Source of the DNA: UBA5069 sp964560495
Lineage (GTDB): Bacteria > Chloroflexota > Anaerolineae > Caldilineales > Caldilineaceae
Assembly: GCA_964560495.1 (NCBI GenBank)
Contig: CAZLMM010000024.1
Location: 9,186 to 73,185, forward strand
Length of the DNA stretch: 64,000 nt
Reading direction: 5' to 3'
Part shown: piece by piece, positions 1-9,538 of the stretch
Layout of the letters: each line of letters begins with the position of its first letter
Numbering within the stretch: position 1 is the stretch's first letter
Position numbers and translations under genes: made by a program
The notes under the pieces: model-generated
Told to the model about the DNA's origin: nothing
Database searches by the model: none
What the model saw: only the letters and a program-made list of their open reading frames with translations

Positions 1-3000
1 TCGGCCACGTCGCCCGGTGCGTAGGTCTCCTTGTCTGGGATGAGTTCCACCTGCTCCTGCTCCACGCTGCGCGAGGGGATAGTCGGTCCGCCGCTCACCC
101 AGCGGGTGAACATGGTGCGGTTGAGGCGTTCATGGTCGTCGCGCACTTCGGCGGTGATGCGATACTCGCCGCCAATGTCGGTGGTGAAGGTGCACAGCGT
201 CGGCTCATTGCCAGAGATGACCGCACACTCCTGGGGATCGGCCTCAACTTCCTTCCATTCATTGCCCTCGTATTTCCATTCCAGCCGCGCCGCAGTGACG
301 GTTGCGTCGCGCTCAGCGACCGGGTTGCCATCCAGGTCGCTGACGATGACTTCCACTTCCAACGGGTCGCCTTGCTCCACAAAGGTGCGCAAGCTGCGCA
401 GCCCCACGTACAGCTCGGAAGGGTGCACCAACAGATTTGTGCTGGCGGCCCACGCCTGGCGGTTCACATCCATCACCCGGCCTTCAGCCAGCACAGTGTA
501 GGGACGCGGCTGTTCGCTCTCCACAAAGGCCATGTCGAGATAGTGCTTGCCGGTGGGGTCGGTCTTGCCGGTGTATGTTTGCGTTCCGCCCTGACCGCCG
601 CCAAAGTCGCCGAAAAAGACATCGCCGGCGTAGAAGCCGTAGTCATAGATGTACCACCAGGGCGTCCACTCGCCAAAGATAAAATCAGGCCAGTTGGGCG
701 GTGAATAGCTGCCTGCCTGCGAGCTGACGGTCCAGGTCGTCTCGGCGTTGGGCAGGGGGCCGCCGGCGTAGTATTGGGCCGAGATGGAGACCGTGGCGTC
801 GTCGCCCAGGAAGTAGGGGCCTTCGCCTTCGGGCTGGGCCTTGACCTCAAATTCTGGACGGCGAAATTCCTGAATTTGGAAAGAGTAGTAGCTATCCACC
901 CCGTAGACGTTGCTCACGCCGCTCGCAAAGAGGCGGATGTCGCCATAGCCCAGGTTAGCGTTTTCGGGAATTGTGAAGTTGAAGGCGAAGCCGCCCAGGT
1001 CGTTGACATCGGCTGCGCCCTCGGCGATCCTGTTGCCCTGCGGCTCGGTCACCTCATAGTGGACTGAAGTCGGCCCACCCCCCACCAGACCAACATCGCC
1101 GTCCTGTCCAGCGCCTACGCGCCGCAGCCAACCCTTGACGTGCACCTCTTCCGTGGGGCGATACATCTGGCGGTCATCGAAGACATACCAACGGAGCATG
1201 TCGTTGGTGGTTTGCTTGCTCCAGCCCGAATTGCCGTAGTAGTCCCACTGGCTGCGGGGCAGGATAGCGACATCCTGGTCTTGAGAACCAACCAGCAAGT
1301 AGCCCACCTGGTTGGTCAATTCCAGATCGAGGCTGCCGTCGTCGCCGGTGACGCCTTCGCTGCTGGCGCCATATAGCTCGATTGTCACATCCTTCAGCGG
1401 CGCGCCGTCGGCCAAGGCGGTGGCCCACACCAGCAGGTCGCTGTGATCCGAGAAGGCGTCCAGGCCGATCTGGGTAATCTGCACCCAGGATTGGACCACG
1501 GTGCGGTCGCGTTCGCCAAAGAGCGGCTCGGGCAGATCCACCACCACGATGAGATGGCCGGTCGTACTGTCGCCCAGAGCCGGTGTGAGGTCGATCATGG
1601 TTTCGGTGATCTCATCCGGCTGCCCTTCCACCGAGATGGTGTCTTCCATGACGAGCTGGCCGGGCGGCGTTGGCTGAGGATTGTTCCAATAGTCGCGCAG
1701 ATAGGTGAGCCAGCTTTTCCAATCATCCGGCGTCACTGCATAGACCCGCACATGAAGCCGCGGATAGTTGACCGAATAGACGTTAAAGGTGGGCTGTTGC
1801 GCCGTGGGGTCAAGGGTGCTCAACACCTGGGACGGGCCGGTCAGATAGGCGTCGGCGTTGCCAGTGCGGAAGGTGAAGCTTTGGTCGTCCCCCAGGGTCT
1901 GGCCAAAGACATCCACAATGGCGCCGCTCACAGTCAGCTCGTAGGTGCTGCGTCCGGCGGTCGCGCCCTGCACCTGCAAGACGTTGCCAAACGCGTTGAC
2001 CACCTTGCCAGGGATTTCAGGTTCGACTGCCACCCATGCGGGATCAAAGGCTTCAGAATTCAACGGATTGTTGAAGAGAACATCGAAGGGCGCGCCAGGT
2101 GGACAGCGTGCTCCTCCCCAACTGCAACGCGCTTCGGTGACGCGCAAAGGCGCGTAGGTCTGGAAGCTGAAAGCCTGCACCTCTGTCGTGGTCAAGGGTC
2201 CTTCAGCGGAGGGTGTACCAGGGCCGATGTTGACGTTGACCGTGGCGTCGGCCGGGAACTCCTCTTCAGCGCGGAAGGCCAGCCAGCGGCTTTCGCCGGC
2301 GCTCTTGGCCAGGTTGCTCACGTCCTTGTCAGCCGCCACCTCCTCTTCCGTCGCCAGGCGCAGGGCGAACTCCTCCCGGCCTGCGGTGACAAGGATCGTC
2401 TCCAACACGGCGACCGGGTCGATGCGCTGGTCGAGGGCAACGAACATGAGCGTGTCGCGATGCTGAGGGCCATAGCTCGGCCATGAGTTGATGACGGTCG
2501 GCGGCGGCGTGGAGAAGGTCCACTGGACGCTCTCTTCCAACACGCCGCCCGTGGCCGAAGTTGTCCCGGCGGGCACGGCCGCCTCGAAGATCGTAGCCAT
2601 GGGGAAGCGGTCGATCTCGTCGGACTGATACTCAAAAGTCAACGTCTTCGTGCCGTTCCATTTCCACACGCCGGGCAGCTCGGGCGTAAGTTTGACCGGA
2701 ACATCCGCCGCGCTCAGTTCCTCCAGCGTCGCCAGGGGAACCATGGGCTGGTTGAAGCTCACCTGCAAGAAAGGCGCCAGGTCGATTGCGCCTTCAGGTG
2801 CAAAGCGCAGCACCTCCAGCGGACCGCTTACAACATCCGCAGGCGTAGGCGCGGTGGCCGTGGGTGGAAAACTCTCCTCGATGACGACGCTGGGCGTAGG
2901 CGGCGGCAGACTGGCCGGCGGCAGGTTGAACTCCTCTGCATCGCCAGTTTCTGCTTTCAGCGGCGGCAGGCGATCCAACAATGCCTGCGTTTCAGCGGCA

Positions 3001-3281
3001 GAGAGGAGGACGCCCGCGGTCGCCGTCGTGGCGACGGTTGTCTGGGGCCGTTCAGCGCCCTCGCCCAGCACGATGGTCAGGCCGCCAGGCGATGATGGCT
3101 GCTGGATGCGCCCGCCGGACGGCGAAGATTGGCGACTGGCGCTCCATCCCAGACTGCGGCTGGCGGCGAGGCTGGCGTTGCTGGCCGGGCCGACCTGCGC
3201 CAGCAAGAGCGAAAGAATGGCAAGCAGCGTGATAGCGGACAAGACGCGACGGTTGATAGGTCTTCTATTGGGGTGACGCAT
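1..3281 (-). CDS. Alpha-2-macroglobulin family protein, N-terminal part (gene runs off the window)
   Basis: The ATG at 3281 follows a strong GGAGGAGG ribosome site. The frame reads open to base 1, giving about 1,093 codons with the C-terminus outside the window. Residues 1-35 form a signal peptide (Arg-rich start, then LLAILSLLLAQVGPA) with no clear lipobox Cys, so the protein is probably exported. A Pro/Thr-rich stretch follows, then macroglobulin-type beta domains. Recognisable family motifs are NVYSVNYPRLHVRVYAV, the MG2-like RQMYRPTEEVHVKGWLR and, near the window edge, ELIPDKETYAPGDVA. Bacterial A2Ms trap foreign proteases and are usually 1,500-2,000 residues. The thioester and bait regions would lie beyond the edge, so I cannot say whether this is a thioester form. 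The family call is firm; the protease-trap role is inferred from the family. Confidence 0.85.
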   Translation of the reverse strand, partial: MRHPNRRPINRRVLSAITLLAILSLLLAQVGPASNASLAASRSLGWSASRQSSPSGGRIQQPSSPGGLTIVLGEGAERPQTTVATTATAGVLLSAAETQALLDRLPPLKAETGDAEEFNLPPASLPPPTPSVVIEESFPPTATAPTPADVVSGPLEVLRFAPEGAIDLAPFLQVSFNQPMVPLATLEELSAADVPVKLTPELPGVWKWNGTKTLTFEYQSDEIDRFPMATIFEAAVPAGTTSATGGVLEESVQWTFSTPPPTVINSWPSYGPQHRDTLMFVALDQRIDPVAVLETILVTAGREEFALRLATEEEVAADKDVSNLAKSAGESRWLAFRAEEEFPADATVNVNIGPGTPSAEGPLTTTEVQAFSFQTYAPLRVTEARCSWGGARCPPGAPFDVLFNNPLNSEAFDPAWVAVEPEIPGKVVNAFGNVLQVQGATAGRSTYELTVSGAIVDVFGQTLGDDQSFTFRTGNADAYLTGPSQVLSTLDPTAQQPTFNVYSVNYPRLHVRVYAVTPDDWKSWLTYLRDYWNNPQPTPPGQLVMEDTISVEGQPDEITETMIDLTPALGDSTTGHLIVVVDLPEPLFGERDRTVVQSWVQITQIGLDAFSDHSDLLVWATALADGAPLKDVTIELYGASSEGVTGDDGSLDLELTNQVGYLLVGSQDQDVAILPRSQWDYYGNSGWSKQTTNDMLRWYVFDDRQMYRPTEEVHVKGWLRRVGAGQDGDVGLVGGGPTSVHYEVTEPQGNRIAEGAADVNDLGGFAFNFTIPENANLGYGDIRLFASGVSNVYGVDSYYSFQIQEFRRPEFEVKAQPEGEGPYFLGDDATVSISAQYYAGGPLPNAETTWTVSSQAGSYSPPNWPDFIFGEWTPWWYIYDYGFYAGDVFFGDFGGGQGGTQTYTGKTDPTGKHYLDMAFVESEQPRPYTVLAEGRVMDVNRQAWAASTNLLVHPSELYVGLRSLRTFVEQGDPLEVEVIVSDLDGNPVAERDATVTAARLEWKYEGNEWKEVEADPQECAVISGNEPTLCTFTTDIGGEYRITAEVRDDHERLNRTMFTRWVSGGPTIPSRSVEQEQVELIPDKETYAPGDVA

Positions 3282-3333
3282 AACGGTTTCCTCCTCCGGT
3301 GCGTGTGGTCAATTCATACCTTCCCCTTCACAC

Positions 3334-3362
3334 CTTCCAGGAAGCTCTGAGCTTCCTGGAAG
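3334..3362. repeat. 29-bp perfect palindrome
   Basis: Two 14-base arms, CTTCCAGGAAGCTC and its exact complement, are separated by a single T. It lies about 50 bases upstream of the alpha-2-macroglobulin start, so it could fold in the 5' leader. It has no T-run and looks like a dispersed intergenic palindrome rather than a terminator. Confidence 0.7.
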
Positions 3363-3530
3363 ATTGGATGCGGGAAGATTCGATGCAAGAAAAATCTCAG
3401 ACAAACCCTGTGCATGGATCATAGTGGTAAACATGCCTGCTTGCAAGCTGATCCAGGACGGGTGAGCAGCGAGGAGTGTTCCGGGCAATTCTGGCGTCGT
3501 CTATGGGCCAGGCGTCGCTTCTCTCCAACT

Positions 3531-3560
3531 GCGTTTGTCACGCTGCAAGCGTGACCTACA
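3531..3560. repeat. Palindromic intergenic repeat, copy 1
   Basis: This 30-base unit is identical to the one at 3602-3631. Its core is the inverted repeat GTCACGCT-gca-AGCGTGAC, followed by CTACA. Two exact copies 71 bases apart in a non-coding gap indicate a mobile or REP-like short repeat. Confidence 0.75.
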
Positions 3561-3601
3561 GCAAGCCAATTTTTGGCAATAAACGATGATGAACTGGGGT
3601 T

Positions 3602-3631
3602 GCGTTTGTCACGCTGCAAGCGTGACCTACA
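3602..3631. repeat. Palindromic intergenic repeat, copy 2
   Basis: Exact second copy of the 30-base unit at 3531-3560, in the same orientation, with the same 8-bp stem, 3-base loop and CCTAC tail. The 41 bases between the copies are unrelated AT-richer sequence. Two units of this spacing do not make a CRISPR array. Confidence 0.75.
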
Positions 3632-3782
3632 ATTACTGCAGAAAACGTTTGGCGCCCACCCTCTCAAGTCCGGCTGTAGGGTGAAATTCGGGACAATGGC
3701 ACACAGAGATGTAGAACAGGCTGGTCTATGATATGCCCCAGGGCATAGGAAAGTGGCTGGCGGCGATGGGGGTATCTCAGCA

Positions 3783-4604
3783 ATGTCGGCGCAGCAAAGC
3801 GAGACGAAGAGCATGGATTACGCAGTGATAGAAAAAGTCAACGGGCCGTCGCCTGGGCGACAACCAGGAGTGGTCAACGGCGCAGCCGTCAAACCCACGC
3901 TCATCCGCCTGGAGGGGCTGACCAAAATCTACACCGAGGCAGGCCAAAGCCGCATTGTCTTGGATGAACTGAGTCGTGAATTCTACGCCGGCGAATTCGT
4001 CTGTCTCCTGGGCAAGTCGGGCAGCGGTAAGAGCACCCTCCTCAATCTGATCTCTGGCATCGACGCGCCCAGCGCCGGCCATGTCCACATTATGGGGACG
4101 AGTCGCCCCGTCGCCATCACCGCGCTGAGCGAACACGAGCGCACCCTTTTTCGTCGTCGCCATATCGGCATCGTTTTTCAGTTCTTCAACCTGATCCCCA
4201 CCCTGACAATTCTGGAAAACGTGACGCTACCCCTGGAACTCAACGGTGAGCGGCGCAACATACGCCAGTCTGCCGCCGCCCTGCTCGACCGGGTGGGGCT
4301 GGGCAACCGACTCAACGCCTACCCGGACAAGCTCAGCGGCGGCGAGCAGCAGCGCGTCGCCATCGCTCGCGCCCTGGCCCACGACCCACTGCTGATCCTG
4401 GCCGATGAACCCACCGGCAATCTGGATGAAGAGACCGGTCAGCGGGTGCTCGGCCTGCTGCTGGAGCTGACCCGCGACAGCGGCAAAACTCTTTTCATGG
4501 CGACCCATGCGCCCGAGGTAGCCCGCCAGGCCGACCGGGTGCTCCATCTGGACCACGGCAAGCTGGTGAGCGATGCGGCGTGGCGCGAGGCGCACGAAGA
4601 ATAA
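3783..4604 (+). CDS. ABC transporter ATP-binding protein, LolD/MacB type
   Basis: Cytoplasmic ATPase of about 273 residues that would power the FtsX-type permease encoded directly downstream. It has Walker A GKSGSGKST, signature LSGGEQQRVAIARAL, Walker B LLILADEPTGNLD and a switch His in MATHAPEV. This motif set is typical of the LolD/MacB/FtsE group, which moves lipoproteins or exports peptides mechanically rather than importing solutes. I chose the ATG at 3783, ten bases after a GGGGG tract. A GTG at 3753 (283 residues) and an ATG at 3813 are alternatives, since homology begins only near LIRLEGLTKIY. The stop abuts the next ATG, so the two genes are translationally coupled. The substrate is unknown. 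Confidence 0.88.
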   Translation: MSAQQSETKSMDYAVIEKVNGPSPGRQPGVVNGAAVKPTLIRLEGLTKIYTEAGQSRIVLDELSREFYAGEFVCLLGKSGSGKSTLLNLISGIDAPSAGHVHIMGTSRPVAITALSEHERTLFRRRHIGIVFQFFNLIPTLTILENVTLPLELNGERRNIRQSAAALLDRVGLGNRLNAYPDKLSGGEQQRVAIARALAHDPLLILADEPTGNLDEETGQRVLGLLLELTRDSGKTLFMATHAPEVARQADRVLHLDHGKLVSDAAWREAHEE

Positions 4605-7181
4605 ATGACACTCCACACCATTTTTCGACAAGTCTGGCGACATGCCCTGCGCCGGCCCCTGCAAAGCCTCTTTTTTGTTCTGGGCGTCGCCATCGGCGTT
4701 GCCATGATCGTCGCCATTGACCTGGCCAATGGTTCGGCCCAGCGCGCCTTCGAGCTGGGCGCAGAGAGCGTCGCCGGCCGCGCCACCCATCAGATCAACG
4801 GCGGACCCCAAGGCATCGACGAGGCCGTCTACACTGATCTGCGTCGAGAGATGGGCTATCGCCTGAGCGCGCCCGTCGTCGAAAGCTACGTCATCGCCGA
4901 AACACTGGATGTGCAACCCATGCGTCTACTGGGCGTGGATCCCTTTGCCGAAGGTCCCTTCCGCGCCTATCTGGGATTGGGCGACCAGTCCAGAAATCCG
5001 GCCGCCGACTATCTGGCCGAGTTAATGGCGACGCCCAACACCGCCCTGCTCAGTCAGGTTGTTGCAGAGCGTTACGGGGTGAAGACGGGCGATGTCCTTT
5101 CTGTGCGCGACGGCGTGGCGGAGCATCTACTCACTGTCGTTGGTCTTTTGCAGCCCTCGGATGCCCTGAGCCGTCGCGCGTTGGATGGTCTACTGTTGAC
5201 TGACATCGCTACGGCGCAGGAGATATTGGGCAAGGTGGGACGGCTCGACCGTATCGACCTGATCATCGCCGAGGGCGAGGAGGGCGAAGCTGAGTTGACT
5301 CGACTGCGGCAGTGGCTGCCTGCGGGCGTGGCCCTCGACGTTGCGACCAGTCGCGGCGGAACCGTGGACGATATGACCGCCGCGTTTCGTCTCAACCTGA
5401 GCGCGCTCAGCCTGTTGGCGCTGGTGGTGGGCATGTTCCTCATCTATAACACCGTCACCTTTGGCGTGGTGCAGCGGCGTCCTGTGCTGGGCGCGCTGCG
5501 CGCCCTGGGCATGACTCGTCGCGAAATCTACGCGCTGATTTTGCTGGAAGCCGGCGTTTTGGGTCTCATTGGTTCGGCGTTGGGTCTGGCTCTGGGCGTG
5601 TTGTTGGGGCGCGGCGCAGTGCAGTTGGTGACGCAGACGGTCAACGACCTCTTCTTCGTGGTCTCCGTGCGCGAGATCGACATCCCCACGATGACGCTGG
5701 TCAAAGGCGGGATCATCGGCGTGGCGGCAGCGTTGGTGGGCGCAGCCCTGCCCGCCTATGAAGCCACCAGTACGCCGCCTGCTGGCGCGCTGCGTCGCAG
5801 CAGCGTGGAAGATCGGGCGCGGCGTCTGCTACCCTGGCTGACCGCTGGCGGCGTGGGGCTGCTGCTCGCGGGCGGCCTGCTCATGATTCCCGACGCCAGC
5901 CTGGTCATTGCCTTTGGCGGCCTCTTCGCTCTTATCATCGGTGCAGCGTTCTGTACGCCTGTTTTGCTCTTGGGGATGATGATGCTCGTCCAGTCCGTTC
6001 TGCATGGCTCGGGCGTTATCGCCCGCATGGCGCCGCGCACAGTGACGCGCTCTCTCAGCCGTACTGCCGTTGCCGTGGCCGCGCTCATGGTGGCGGTCAG
6101 CGTCATCATCGGCGTGGGCGTCATGATCGGCAGCTTCCGCGTCACCGTGGTGCGTTGGCTGGATGATGTGCTGCAAGCAGATATTTTCGTCTCGCCGCCT
6201 TCGTTGCAGAGTAACCAGATTACGACCACTCTTGACCCGCAGGTTGTGGAGCGGTTGAGGCAGTTTCCCGGCGTCGTCCGCCTGGCGACGACGCGCGGGG
6301 TGGACATGACCGCGCGGCTGCCAGGGCGCGACCAGCCCATCCAGACGCGGTTGGTAGCCTTGAGCCAGGATCTGGCCGGCGACGACCGGCGCTATCACGC
6401 GGCGGTGGGCGACGCCGCAGAAACCTGGCGGGCGGTGGAGCAGGGCGGCGTAGTGGTCAACGAACCCATGGCCAATCGCTATGATCTCGCGGTGGGTGAT
6501 CCATTGGCGCTGATGAGCGATCATGGGCCGGTCGAATTCCCCATTGTCGGCGTGTCGGTGGATTTCAACGTCAACCCGACTGTCACCATGCACGACCCGG
6601 TCTACCGCCGTCACTGGCAAGATGAAGGCATATCGGCGGTGGGTTTGTTCATCGAGCCAGGGCAGGATGTGGACGACAAGGTGGCCGAGTTGCGGGCAGC
6701 TTTTGCCGGGACGAACGAGCTGGTGGTGCGTTCCAATCGCGGGGTGCGCGGCGACGCGTTGGCGGTTTTCGACCGCACCTTTGCCATCACCGTGGCGCTG
6801 CAATTGCTGGCGACGCTGGTGGCCTTCATCGGCATCCTCAGTACGCTCATGAGTTTACAGCTTGAACGCACGCGCGAGATCGGCGTGTTGCGCGCCAACG
6901 GCATGACCCGGCGTCAATTATGGCGGCTCTCCCTGTTGGAAACAGGTCTCATGGGCGTCAGCGCCGGAATACTGGCCCTGCCCACCGGCGTGCTGCTGGC
7001 AGTGGTGCTCATCTACATCATCAACCTGCGTTCCTTTGGCTGGACCCTGGAGATGCAGCTTCAGCCCCAAACGTTCGTGCAGGCGTTTGCGGTTGCGCTC
7101 TTTGCTGCGCTGTTGGCTGGCCTTTATCCCGCCTGGCGTTTGGGGCAGATGCAGCCCGCCGCGGCGGTGCGCGCAGAGTGA
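4605..7181 (+). CDS. FtsX-like ABC transporter permease with two repeats
   Basis: An 858-residue membrane protein starting on the base after the ATPase stop codon. An N-terminal membrane helix (about residues 17-40) precedes a long extracytoplasmic MacB-type domain (about 45-260). Next comes an FtsX helix bundle (about 265-390, including LLALVVGMFLIYNTVTFG). The pattern then repeats: a hydrophobic pair, a second periplasmic domain (about 510-720) and a final FtsX bundle (about 725-850, ending WRLGQMQPAAAVRAE). This duplicated architecture is that of large DUF214-type or lipoprotein-releasing permeases. With the upstream ATPase it would form a mechanotransmission-type transporter. Its cargo cannot be deduced. 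Confidence 0.87.
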   Translation: MTLHTIFRQVWRHALRRPLQSLFFVLGVAIGVAMIVAIDLANGSAQRAFELGAESVAGRATHQINGGPQGIDEAVYTDLRREMGYRLSAPVVESYVIAETLDVQPMRLLGVDPFAEGPFRAYLGLGDQSRNPAADYLAELMATPNTALLSQVVAERYGVKTGDVLSVRDGVAEHLLTVVGLLQPSDALSRRALDGLLLTDIATAQEILGKVGRLDRIDLIIAEGEEGEAELTRLRQWLPAGVALDVATSRGGTVDDMTAAFRLNLSALSLLALVVGMFLIYNTVTFGVVQRRPVLGALRALGMTRREIYALILLEAGVLGLIGSALGLALGVLLGRGAVQLVTQTVNDLFFVVSVREIDIPTMTLVKGGIIGVAAALVGAALPAYEATSTPPAGALRRSSVEDRARRLLPWLTAGGVGLLLAGGLLMIPDASLVIAFGGLFALIIGAAFCTPVLLLGMMMLVQSVLHGSGVIARMAPRTVTRSLSRTAVAVAALMVAVSVIIGVGVMIGSFRVTVVRWLDDVLQADIFVSPPSLQSNQITTTLDPQVVERLRQFPGVVRLATTRGVDMTARLPGRDQPIQTRLVALSQDLAGDDRRYHAAVGDAAETWRAVEQGGVVVNEPMANRYDLAVGDPLALMSDHGPVEFPIVGVSVDFNVNPTVTMHDPVYRRHWQDEGISAVGLFIEPGQDVDDKVAELRAAFAGTNELVVRSNRGVRGDALAVFDRTFAITVALQLLATLVAFIGILSTLMSLQLERTREIGVLRANGMTRRQLWRLSLLETGLMGVSAGILALPTGVLLAVVLIYIINLRSFGWTLEMQLQPQTFVQAFAVALFAALLAGLYPAWRLGQMQPAAAVRAE

Positions 7182-7308
7182 GCTTGCCGCCTCTATCTCC
7201 AAGCTGTGTAATGGTTCGCGCTTCGGCCTTGCTGGATGCTACAATAAGTTGTTGTGGGCAACGACCCTGATACATTTCGTTCAAGAGCACTCCAAGGACT
7301 TGCACACG

Positions 7309-8502
7309 ATGAAACTAGCGAAGCAACTTGAAAAATTGGGCACCGAGACGGCCTTCGCTGTTTCGGCTGCGGCTGCGGCTTGGGCCGCAAAGGGTCACAA
7401 GGTCTATCCTTTCCATCTGGGCGACATGAACATCCCCACGCCGGAGAACATCGTGGAGGCCACCTACAAGGCGATCCGCGACGGCTACACCGGTTATTGT
7501 CCAGGGGCCGGCATCCCGCAGCTGCGCGCGGTGCTGGCCGACGATGTAGGCGCCAAGCGTGGCGTGCATTACACGGCAGAGCAGGTCTCGGTTCAGCCTG
7601 GCGGCAAGCCGGTCATCGGCAAATTTTTGGCCGCAGTGATGAACCCCGGCGACGAGGTGCTCTACCCCAACCCTGGCTATCCCATCTACGAATCGCAGAT
7701 CGAGTATCAAGGCGGGGTGGCTATCCCCTATGGCTATCTTCAGACCGAGAGCGGCTATGTGTTGGACTTGGACGCCATCAGGCGCTCGGTGAACAACCGC
7801 ACCGTCGCGCTCATCTACAACAACTATCAGAACCCCACGGGCGCGCAATCCACCCGCCAGGAGATGGAGGCGCTGGCCGAGATTGCGTTGGAACACGACC
7901 TGTGGGTGCTCAGCGACGACGCGTATTATGAGATTCGCTACGGCGGCGAACCGCTCTCGATTGTCAATCTGCCTGGAATGCAGGAGCGCACGGTCATCCT
8001 CTACACCTGCTCCAAGCGTTTCGCCATGACGGGCTGGCGGTTGGGCGCAGCCATCGGCCCCCAGCCAGTCATCGACGCCATCAACAAATTCAACACCAAC
8101 GCCGAATCGTGCACCACCCACTTCATCCAACGCGCCATGGTTGAGGCGATCCCTGGCGACCCCAGCGGGCCTGACGCCATCGTGGAAATCCTGCGTCAGC
8201 GGCGGGATGCGGCCGTCGCCGGGCTGAACGCCATCGACGGCGTCTCCATCCATGCGCCTGAGAGCACCTTCTATCTCTTTATAAATGTCTCGCAGATCAT
8301 GGCGCGCAAGGGGTTGACCCAGGTCAATCAGCTCATGGATGAGGCGCTGCAAAAGACCGACGTCTCCTTCTGTACGCGCAACCACTTTGGGCGCCCACTG
8401 CCCGGCCAGAACAATCACGCCATTCGCCTCGCCTATTCGGGCATTGATGTTCCCGACATTGTGGAAGGGCTGCAAAGGCTGAAAGTCTATTTCGAGGCGT
8501 AA
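7309..8502 (+). CDS. PLP-dependent aminotransferase, class I/II
   Basis: A 397-residue fold-type I aminotransferase. The ATG at 7309 follows AAGGA by about nine bases; an open frame extends upstream to 7036 but it overlaps the permease gene and lacks family sequence. It shows PNPGYPIYES, the NPTG motif in NYQNPTGAQ, the PLP Asp in LSDDAYYEI and the Schiff-base Lys in CSKRFAMTGWRLG. The sequence resembles the alanine/aspartate/LL-diaminopimelate aminotransferase branch. Substrate is not predictable. The reductase gene follows after three bases, so the pair is co-transcribed. Confidence 0.85.
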   Translation: MKLAKQLEKLGTETAFAVSAAAAAWAAKGHKVYPFHLGDMNIPTPENIVEATYKAIRDGYTGYCPGAGIPQLRAVLADDVGAKRGVHYTAEQVSVQPGGKPVIGKFLAAVMNPGDEVLYPNPGYPIYESQIEYQGGVAIPYGYLQTESGYVLDLDAIRRSVNNRTVALIYNNYQNPTGAQSTRQEMEALAEIALEHDLWVLSDDAYYEIRYGGEPLSIVNLPGMQERTVILYTCSKRFAMTGWRLGAAIGPQPVIDAINKFNTNAESCTTHFIQRAMVEAIPGDPSGPDAIVEILRQRRDAAVAGLNAIDGVSIHAPESTFYLFINVSQIMARKGLTQVNQLMDEALQKTDVSFCTRNHFGRPLPGQNNHAIRLAYSGIDVPDIVEGLQRLKVYFEA

Positions 8503-8505
8503 AAG

Positions 8506-9510
8506 ATGACCCCATTGATCAGTCGAGAGATTCGTTTGAAAAGCAGGCCCGTGGGATTGCCCACCGCGGCTAACTTCGAGTTGGTGGAGACGCAACTGCC
8601 TGAGCCTGGACCAGGCGAGATGGTGGTGCGCAATCTCTTCATGTCGGTTGATCCCTACATGCGCGGGCGGATGAACGATGCACGCAGCTACACGCCGCCC
8701 TTTCAACTGGGCGAACCGCTGAGCGGCGGCGCAGTGGGAGATGTCATTGCTTCCAACGGCGGGCGCTTTCCGGTGGGCGCAGTCGTGCTCAGCAACATGG
8801 GGTGGCGCGAGGCTTTCGTAAGCGACGGACGTAATCTGACGCAGGTGGACGTCACGCTGGCGCCGGCTCAAAGCTACCTGGGCGTCATGGGCATGCCTGG
8901 TATGACCGCCTACGTCGGGCTGCTGGACATTGGCCGCCCCAAGGAGGGGGAGACTGTTTTTGTCTCTGCGGCAGCCGGCGCGGTCGGTTCGCTGGCCTGT
9001 CAGATCGCCAAACTCAAAGGCTGTCGTGTGGTGGGCAGCGCCGGCGCCGACGCCAAAGTGCAATGGCTGCTCGACGAGATCGGCGTGGATGCGGCCTTCA
9101 ACTACAAGAACATTCCCCTGCCCGCCGCGCTGGCGCGTACATGCAAAGAGGGCATCGACATCTACTTCGAGAACGTGGGTGGGGCGCACCTGGAAGCTGC
9201 CCTGCAAAAGATGAACAACTTTGGGCGCATCATCGTGTGCGGCATGATCGCCCAGTATAACGCAACCGAGGCGCAGCCAGGACCTCGCAACCTGGGGCTG
9301 TTCATCACCAGGCGACTCACCATGCAGGGCTACATCGTCTCTGACCACAACGACCGCCGCCCACAGTTTCTCGCCGATATGAGTCGCTGGATCGCCGACG
9401 GCAAGATCACATGGCGCGAGACTGTGGTGGACGGGATCGAGAATGGGCCGGCCGCCTTTCTGGGGCTTTTCAGCGGCGAGAACCTGGGCAAGATGCTTGT
9501 GCGCCTGTAG
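8506..9510 (+). CDS. NADP-dependent MDR-superfamily oxidoreductase (CurA-like)
   Basis: A 334-residue medium-chain dehydrogenase/reductase of the zinc-free enal/enone reductase group (CurA, prostaglandin reductase). Features are MSVDPYMRGRM near residue 47, the nucleotide-binding AAAGAVGSLACQIAKLKG and the family hallmark YFENVGG. Such enzymes reduce the C=C bond of alpha,beta-unsaturated carbonyls with NADPH. No zinc-binding Cys cluster is seen. It starts three bases after the aminotransferase stop. A repeat-rich gap follows, suggesting the transcript ends there. Confidence 0.85.
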   Translation: MTPLISREIRLKSRPVGLPTAANFELVETQLPEPGPGEMVVRNLFMSVDPYMRGRMNDARSYTPPFQLGEPLSGGAVGDVIASNGGRFPVGAVVLSNMGWREAFVSDGRNLTQVDVTLAPAQSYLGVMGMPGMTAYVGLLDIGRPKEGETVFVSAAAGAVGSLACQIAKLKGCRVVGSAGADAKVQWLLDEIGVDAAFNYKNIPLPAALARTCKEGIDIYFENVGGAHLEAALQKMNNFGRIIVCGMIAQYNATEAQPGPRNLGLFITRRLTMQGYIVSDHNDRRPQFLADMSRWIADGKITWRETVVDGIENGPAAFLGLFSGENLGKMLVRL

Positions 9511-9538
9511 GGCGAAAAAGTGCGTGATGCGTTAGAGT

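Larger units (their letters stand above)
3282..3782. other. Intergenic region between divergent genes, with three palindromic repeats
   Basis: About 500 bases separate the divergent alpha-2-macroglobulin and ABC-ATPase genes. The region holds a 29-bp perfect palindrome (3334-3362) and two copies of a 30-bp palindromic repeat (3531 and 3602), described separately. Reading frames crossing it have no family features. Promoters for both neighbours should lie here, but I could not pick one with confidence. Confidence 0.6.

Noticed and set aside
31..704. Several plus-strand open frames in the first 3 kb
   Set aside because: The continuous minus-strand frame with macroglobulin motifs and a strong ribosome site explains this region.
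3531..3631. Possible CRISPR array
   Set aside because: Only two repeats, strongly palindromic, 41-base spacing and no cas genes nearby.
7315..9348. 677-codon open frame on the minus strand
   Set aside because: Covers two well-supported plus-strand enzymes (aminotransferase and MDR reductase) in the complementary frame; no motifs.
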